DNA of 9,894 nt from Acholeplasmataceae bacterium UBA5617. GTDB taxonomy: Bacteria; Bacillota_I; Bacilli_A; Acholeplasmatales; Acholeplasmataceae. The stretch spans positions 1-9,894 of the forward strand of contig DIKN01000116.1 in NCBI GenBank assembly GCA_002424575.1. Reading direction: 5' to 3'. The notes below the pieces were generated by a model that made no database searches, had not been told where the DNA came from, and was given only the letters and a program-made list of their open reading frames with translations. A program made the translations under genes and the position numbers. How positions within the stretch are numbered: the stretch's first letter is position 1; each line of letters opens with the position of its first letter. Shown piece by piece: positions 7,224-9,894 of this stretch.

Positions 7224-7304
7224 GTAGAACGCCTCCTTGTTCTCACTTCACCTTATATACATAGAGGGTTTTGTTTTGATTGGTGTTATGTGAAATGATG
7301 GGAG

Positions 7305-7333
7305 AGAATAACATTTTTTAAGTTCATTGACAA
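7305..7333 (-). promoter_or_regulatory. Likely promoter of the DUF2202 gene
   Basis: On the minus strand TTGTCA (7328-7333, 5 of 6 to consensus) and TATTCT (7305-7310, 4 of 6) are separated by exactly 17 bases, and the -10 is preceded by TGT, an extended -10 element. Transcription would start near 7298 and leave a leader of about 75 bases before the ATG at 7223. The 150-base gap (7224-7373) contains nothing else I can support. Confidence 0.5.
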
Positions 7334-7373
7334 TACGTATATAAGAACGGGTGATGCTTTATTACAATGTCAA

Positions 7374-8075
7374 TCATTTGATTTGAATACTCGAAAACGG
7401 CAATAATACGTCTTCATTGGTCCCATAATAAATACCGGGTTGAAATGCTATTTTTTTAAAGAGTGCTTCGATATCCTCCCACATATGATCGACATCACCT
7501 TCATAACTGTGACCCCAAATGTAGAGGATTTGAGGGTGATTGCTGGTGTTATTCAAGAAGTCTTCAACGATATGATGAATCAAAGGATCATGTTGATGAC
7601 AGGTGGGTCTAAAACGTAAAAGATCCTCTTGGAGATGTGTACTATGGTTGGATTCAACAGTGCGTGCATAACGCAGTTTTGTTTCTTTGATGAGATTAAC
7701 GATTCGATCATCATAACTGCCATAGGGATATACCATGCCTACTGGTTCAATGTGAAAGATATTTTGAATATTGTTGATATCACGGTTGATTTCATCAAGA
7801 ACTTCTTGGTCTGATAAATGAGTCAAGTGGGGATGGGTCAGGGTGTGAACAGCCACTTCATGTCCTCGATATATAGTCTTCATGTCATTCCAAGATAGAT
7901 GAGAGATGGTATGACCATGGATGATAAAATCATGAGAAGGATCACAAAGACCGGTGTTGATATTAAAGGTTGCTTTTAAACCATAGCGATTGAGAAGTTC
8001 AACAAGTCTTTTATCTTGATAAATACCATCATCATAACTGAGTGTGATGGCTTTTTGATACTTTGGATACCACAT
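7374..8075 (-). CDS. Cytoplasmic polysaccharide deacetylase (NodB/CE4) family protein
   Basis: This 233-residue protein has a NodB homology domain. Motif 1 is LSYDDG (12-17, with D15 as likely base and D16 as metal ligand). Motif 2 is HTLTH (H77, H81 metal ligands). Motif 3 is YPYGSYDD (116-123), and the last motif is WGHSYE (187-192, with H189 as likely acid). The full metal triad Asp-His-His is present. CE4 enzymes remove N- or O-acetyl groups from sugars. No signal peptide or membrane segment is visible, so it probably acts on a small intracellular carbohydrate and not on the cell wall. This short, soluble type with WGHSYE near the end is often found beside sugar-metabolism genes. AAAGGAG sits 7 bases before the ATG. 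It is divergent from the oxidoreductase-fold gene at 8173. CE4-fold allantoinase (PuuE) was considered but is longer. Confidence 0.87.
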   Translation of the reverse strand: MWYPKYQKAITLSYDDGIYQDKRLVELLNRYGLKATFNINTGLCDPSHDFIIHGHTISHLSWNDMKTIYRGHEVAVHTLTHPHLTHLSDQEVLDEINRDINNIQNIFHIEPVGMVYPYGSYDDRIVNLIKETKLRYARTVESNHSTHLQEDLLRFRPTCHQHDPLIHHIVEDFLNNTSNHPQILYIWGHSYEGDVDHMWEDIEALFKKIAFQPGIYYGTNEDVLLPFSSIQIK

Positions 8076-8105
8076 ATGAATTCTCCTTTAAACCCTATTA
8101 TTCTC

Positions 8106-8111
8106 ATTATA
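8106..8111 (-). promoter_or_regulatory. -10 element of the deacetylase promoter
   Basis: The minus strand reads TATAAT, a perfect -10 hexamer, 30 bases before the deacetylase ATG. TTGATG and TTGAAG lie upstream at 14 and 20 bases, neither at ideal spacing, so the -35 is uncertain. Confidence 0.5.
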
Positions 8112-8141
8112 CAACTTCCTACACGCATCAACTTCAACTCG

Positions 8142-8150
8142 TGATACAAT
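8142..8150 (+). promoter_or_regulatory. Extended -10 promoter of the Gfo/Idh/MocA-fold gene
   Basis: TGATACAAT is a TGN extended -10 followed by TACAAT (5 of 6). No clear -35 is seen. Transcription would start near 8157, just after the A of the upstream in-frame ATG at 8155, which supports the start at 8173. It overlaps the divergent control region of the deacetylase. Confidence 0.45.
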
Positions 8151-8160
8151 CGTTATGAAA

Positions 8161-8168
8161 GAAGGTGA
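8161..8168 (+). promoter_or_regulatory. Ribosome binding site fixing the start at 8173
   Basis: GAAGGTGA matches the anti-Shine-Dalgarno sequence and ends 4 bases before the ATG at 8173. The in-frame ATG at 8155 would place this site inside the coding region and has no ribosome site of its own. Confidence 0.7.
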
Positions 8169-8172
8169 CATC

Positions 8173-9420
8173 ATGGATAAAGTCAGAGTAGGTGTTCTTG
8201 GTATTGGCCGAGGGCAATCGATGATTCATTACGCAAAACAAGCGGGTAACGCTCAGTTGGTTGCAATTTGTGATTACTATGAAGAGGGACTTCAAAACCT
8301 AAAACGTGAACTCAATGATCCTAGCATAACTTATTATCTTTCTTTTGATGATTTTATCAACCATCCCATGGATGCTGTTGTTTTAGCAAACTATGCCACT
8401 GAACATGCACCTTTTGCCATGAAGGCACTCAAAAAAGGGCTTCATGTATTCTCAGAAGTATTGCCTGTTCAGACATTGAAGGAAGCAATCGAACTGATTG
8501 AGACCATTGAAGAAACGCATAAAATCTATGCATATGGCGAAAATTACTGTTATATGCCAGCTGTTCGTGAAATGAAACGTCTATATCAAGAGGGCAAACT
8601 TGGATCTTTCGAATATGGGGAAGGCGAATACATTCATAACTGTGAACCCATTTGGGCAGATATCACCTATGGGGATAAACATCATTGGCGAAATCGGATG
8701 TATGCAACCTTTTACAGTACACACTCCATTGGACCACTGATCAGCATTACCCAATTAAAACCAGTGTCTGTCGTAGGTTTTGAACTTCCCTATTGGAGTC
8801 GCGCAAAACGCATGGGAAAACTTTGGGGAACAGCGGGTATTGAGATGATCACCTTAGAAAATGGTGCTATCATTAAAAGTGTCCATGGTGATTTGGGAAA
8901 GAACTCGATATGGTTTTCTATCTATGGATCAAAAGGACGAATCGAAAGCGCTCGTGAAGATGCACAATGTGGTGATATTGAGCGAGTGTATGTCAATCTT
9001 GACAGTGAAGAAGGAAAGCATGATAGCACTGTTGCGACATACGAACCCAAAGAATTGCATCATGAATGTGCCAAGGACTTTGGCCATGGGGGCAGTGACT
9101 ATTACGCCATGTATCATTTCATCGAAAAGATTTTAGGCCATGACGCTGAAATCATTGATATTTATCAAGCATTGGATATGTTTTTACCAGGCTTATTCGC
9201 GTATCGCTCCATCCTTGATGGCAATCAACCGAAAAAAATCCCCAACTTGAGATATAAAGAAGAACGCGACCTTTATCGACATGATGTTGCTTGCACGGAT
9301 CCTAAGATTGCTCAAGATCAGCTTTTACCATGTTATTCAAAGGGTAATCCTGAAGTATCTCAAGAAGTTTATGAATCTTTAAAAATGACTTATGAATCAA
9401 AAAAGAAAGCACATCAATGA
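8173..9420 (+). CDS. Gfo/Idh/MocA-fold NAD-binding protein with GH109-like motifs
   Basis: This is a 415-residue protein. The Rossmann dinucleotide loop is GVLGIGRG (7-14). The next family landmark is normally EKP with a catalytic lysine, but here the segment reads SEVLP (94-98), so the lysine is replaced by Val. Downstream, ENYCY (123-127), GEYIHNCEP (151-159), HWR (171-173) and YSTHSIGP (181-188, with H184) form the C-terminal sheet domain's active site. This set (EV.P, EN.CY, HWR, THxxGP) recalls the GH109 alpha-N-acetylgalactosaminidases, which use tightly bound NAD for transient oxidation during glycoside cleavage. A sugar dehydrogenase or a related NAD-dependent lyase/glycosidase are the alternatives. 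There is no signal peptide, so it is cytoplasmic. It is divergent from a CE4 deacetylase and only 16 bases from the following membrane protein gene, which points to an amino-sugar or other carbohydrate module. Confidence 0.85.
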   Translation: MDKVRVGVLGIGRGQSMIHYAKQAGNAQLVAICDYYEEGLQNLKRELNDPSITYYLSFDDFINHPMDAVVLANYATEHAPFAMKALKKGLHVFSEVLPVQTLKEAIELIETIEETHKIYAYGENYCYMPAVREMKRLYQEGKLGSFEYGEGEYIHNCEPIWADITYGDKHHWRNRMYATFYSTHSIGPLISITQLKPVSVVGFELPYWSRAKRMGKLWGTAGIEMITLENGAIIKSVHGDLGKNSIWFSIYGSKGRIESAREDAQCGDIERVYVNLDSEEGKHDSTVATYEPKELHHECAKDFGHGGSDYYAMYHFIEKILGHDAEIIDIYQALDMFLPGLFAYRSILDGNQPKKIPNLRYKEERDLYRHDVACTDPKIAQDQLLPCYSKGNPEVSQEVYESLKMTYESKKKAHQ

Positions 9421-9436
9421 AACGAGGGAACGCATC

Positions 9437-9894
9437 ATGAAAGCCAAAGATTTCGTGTGGATTATCATATTCATAGGGATTTCACTGTTCATATTTCTTC
9501 CTCAGACCAACCCAATATTTGTTGGATTAACCACACAATATCCTTATATCATGGGTTTTCTTAAAACGATGATTTTAGCGAGTATGGGTGAAATCTTGGT
9601 CAGACGGATACGGACTGGATCCTATTTTAATGATCCTGGATTTTACATGAAGGCCATCGTTTGGGGATTGCTAGGTATGATGTTTGTGTTCGTATTTCCT
9701 CTTTTTGATGGAGGTATAAAAGCTGTCTTTCATGAAAACATCTTTTTTGAAAACAACTTTCTTAATACTCTTGTATATGCCTTTTTTGTCAGTCTATCGA
9801 TGAATATCATCTTCGCACCTACATTTATGATGCTGCATCGCATCACAGACACTTATATCAATCTTGCTCAAGGTTCATTAAAACAATTCAAAAA
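9437..9894 (+). CDS. Multi-spanning membrane protein of unknown function (3' end outside window)
   Basis: An ATG at 9437 opens a frame of 152 codons that runs off the window without a stop. GAGGGA lies 7 bases upstream. Hydrophobic segments suggest at least three or four membrane helices: about residues 7-21, 38-50, 73-90 and 110-132. Visible polar marks are GEILVRRIRTG (51-61), a likely cytoplasmic basic loop; MKAIVWGLLGM (71-81); and IIFAPTFMMLHRITDTYI (124-141), a His/Arg/Asp-containing stretch after the last visible helix. I do not recognise the family with certainty. The pattern of short helices with a conserved-looking FAP...HR.TD segment suggests a real, conserved protein. It probably shares a transcript with the oxidoreductase-fold gene 16 bases upstream, so a link to that module is possible but unproven. 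Confidence 0.65.
   Translation, partial: MKAKDFVWIIIFIGISLFIFLPQTNPIFVGLTTQYPYIMGFLKTMILASMGEILVRRIRTGSYFNDPGFYMKAIVWGLLGMMFVFVFPLFDGGIKAVFHENIFFENNFLNTLVYAFFVSLSMNIIFAPTFMMLHRITDTYINLAQGSLKQFK

Noticed and set aside
7326..7374. Inverted repeat ATTGACA ... TGTCAAT as an operator or terminator stem
   Set aside because: Only 7 bp with a 35-base gap and no U-run. It overlaps a likely -35 element and a stop codon and is easily explained by chance.
7374..8075. CE4-fold allantoinase PuuE as part of the purine pathway
   Set aside because: The protein is shorter than PuuE, has the WGHSYE ending of soluble sugar-type deacetylases, and is divergent from a carbohydrate-type gene instead of being linked to the purine operon.

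Overview
The window is a compact stretch of bacterial chromosome. It is AT-leaning, with strong AAGGAG-type ribosome binding sites, short intergenic gaps and rho-independent terminators. TGA is used only as a stop and TGG for Trp, so the standard bacterial code applies. Gene content, codon preference and the predicted signal peptide fit an anaerobic low-GC Gram-positive lineage (Bacillota or a free-living relative of the Mollicutes). The genus cannot be read from this sequence.

Positions 1-5902 (+ strand) hold the 3' part of a purine-catabolic operon. In order they are an adenine deaminase (5' end outside the window), a threonine-synthase-like PLP enzyme, a second fold-type II PLP enzyme, a YgeY-family M20 metallohydrolase and a YgeW-like knotted carbamoyltransferase. 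All four junctions are overlaps or gaps of at most a few bases, so this is one translationally coupled unit. It resembles the ygeW-ygeX-ygeY part of the anaerobic xanthine/uric acid degradation cluster of enterobacteria and gut anaerobes. Two different PLP enzymes stand where a single diaminopropionate ammonia-lyase (YgeX) is usual, and the carbamoyltransferase is a short form. A hairpin at 5908-5933 closes the operon and also serves the convergent gene.

Positions 5939-6424 (- strand) encode a small guanine deaminase of the cytidine-deaminase fold. With adenine deaminase it would feed adenine and guanine into the hypoxanthine/xanthine pool, which the operon would then take down to ammonia, carbamoyl phosphate and a C3 acid. 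That flow is inferred from family knowledge and is not shown by the sequence.

Positions 6600-7223 (- strand) encode an exported DUF2202 ferritin-like protein with its own likely promoter and terminator. Positions 7374-8075 (- strand) encode a cytoplasmic NodB/CE4 deacetylase. It is divergent from a Gfo/Idh/MocA-fold protein (8173-9420, +) that lacks the usual EKP lysine and has motifs recalling the NAD-dependent GH109 glycosidases. A membrane protein of unrecognised function (9437 to the window end, +) follows directly and is cut by the edge. These last three genes look like a carbohydrate module unrelated to the purine operon.

No tRNA, rRNA, CRISPR array, insertion sequence or prophage signal was seen. 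No intergenic gap exceeds 300 bases.
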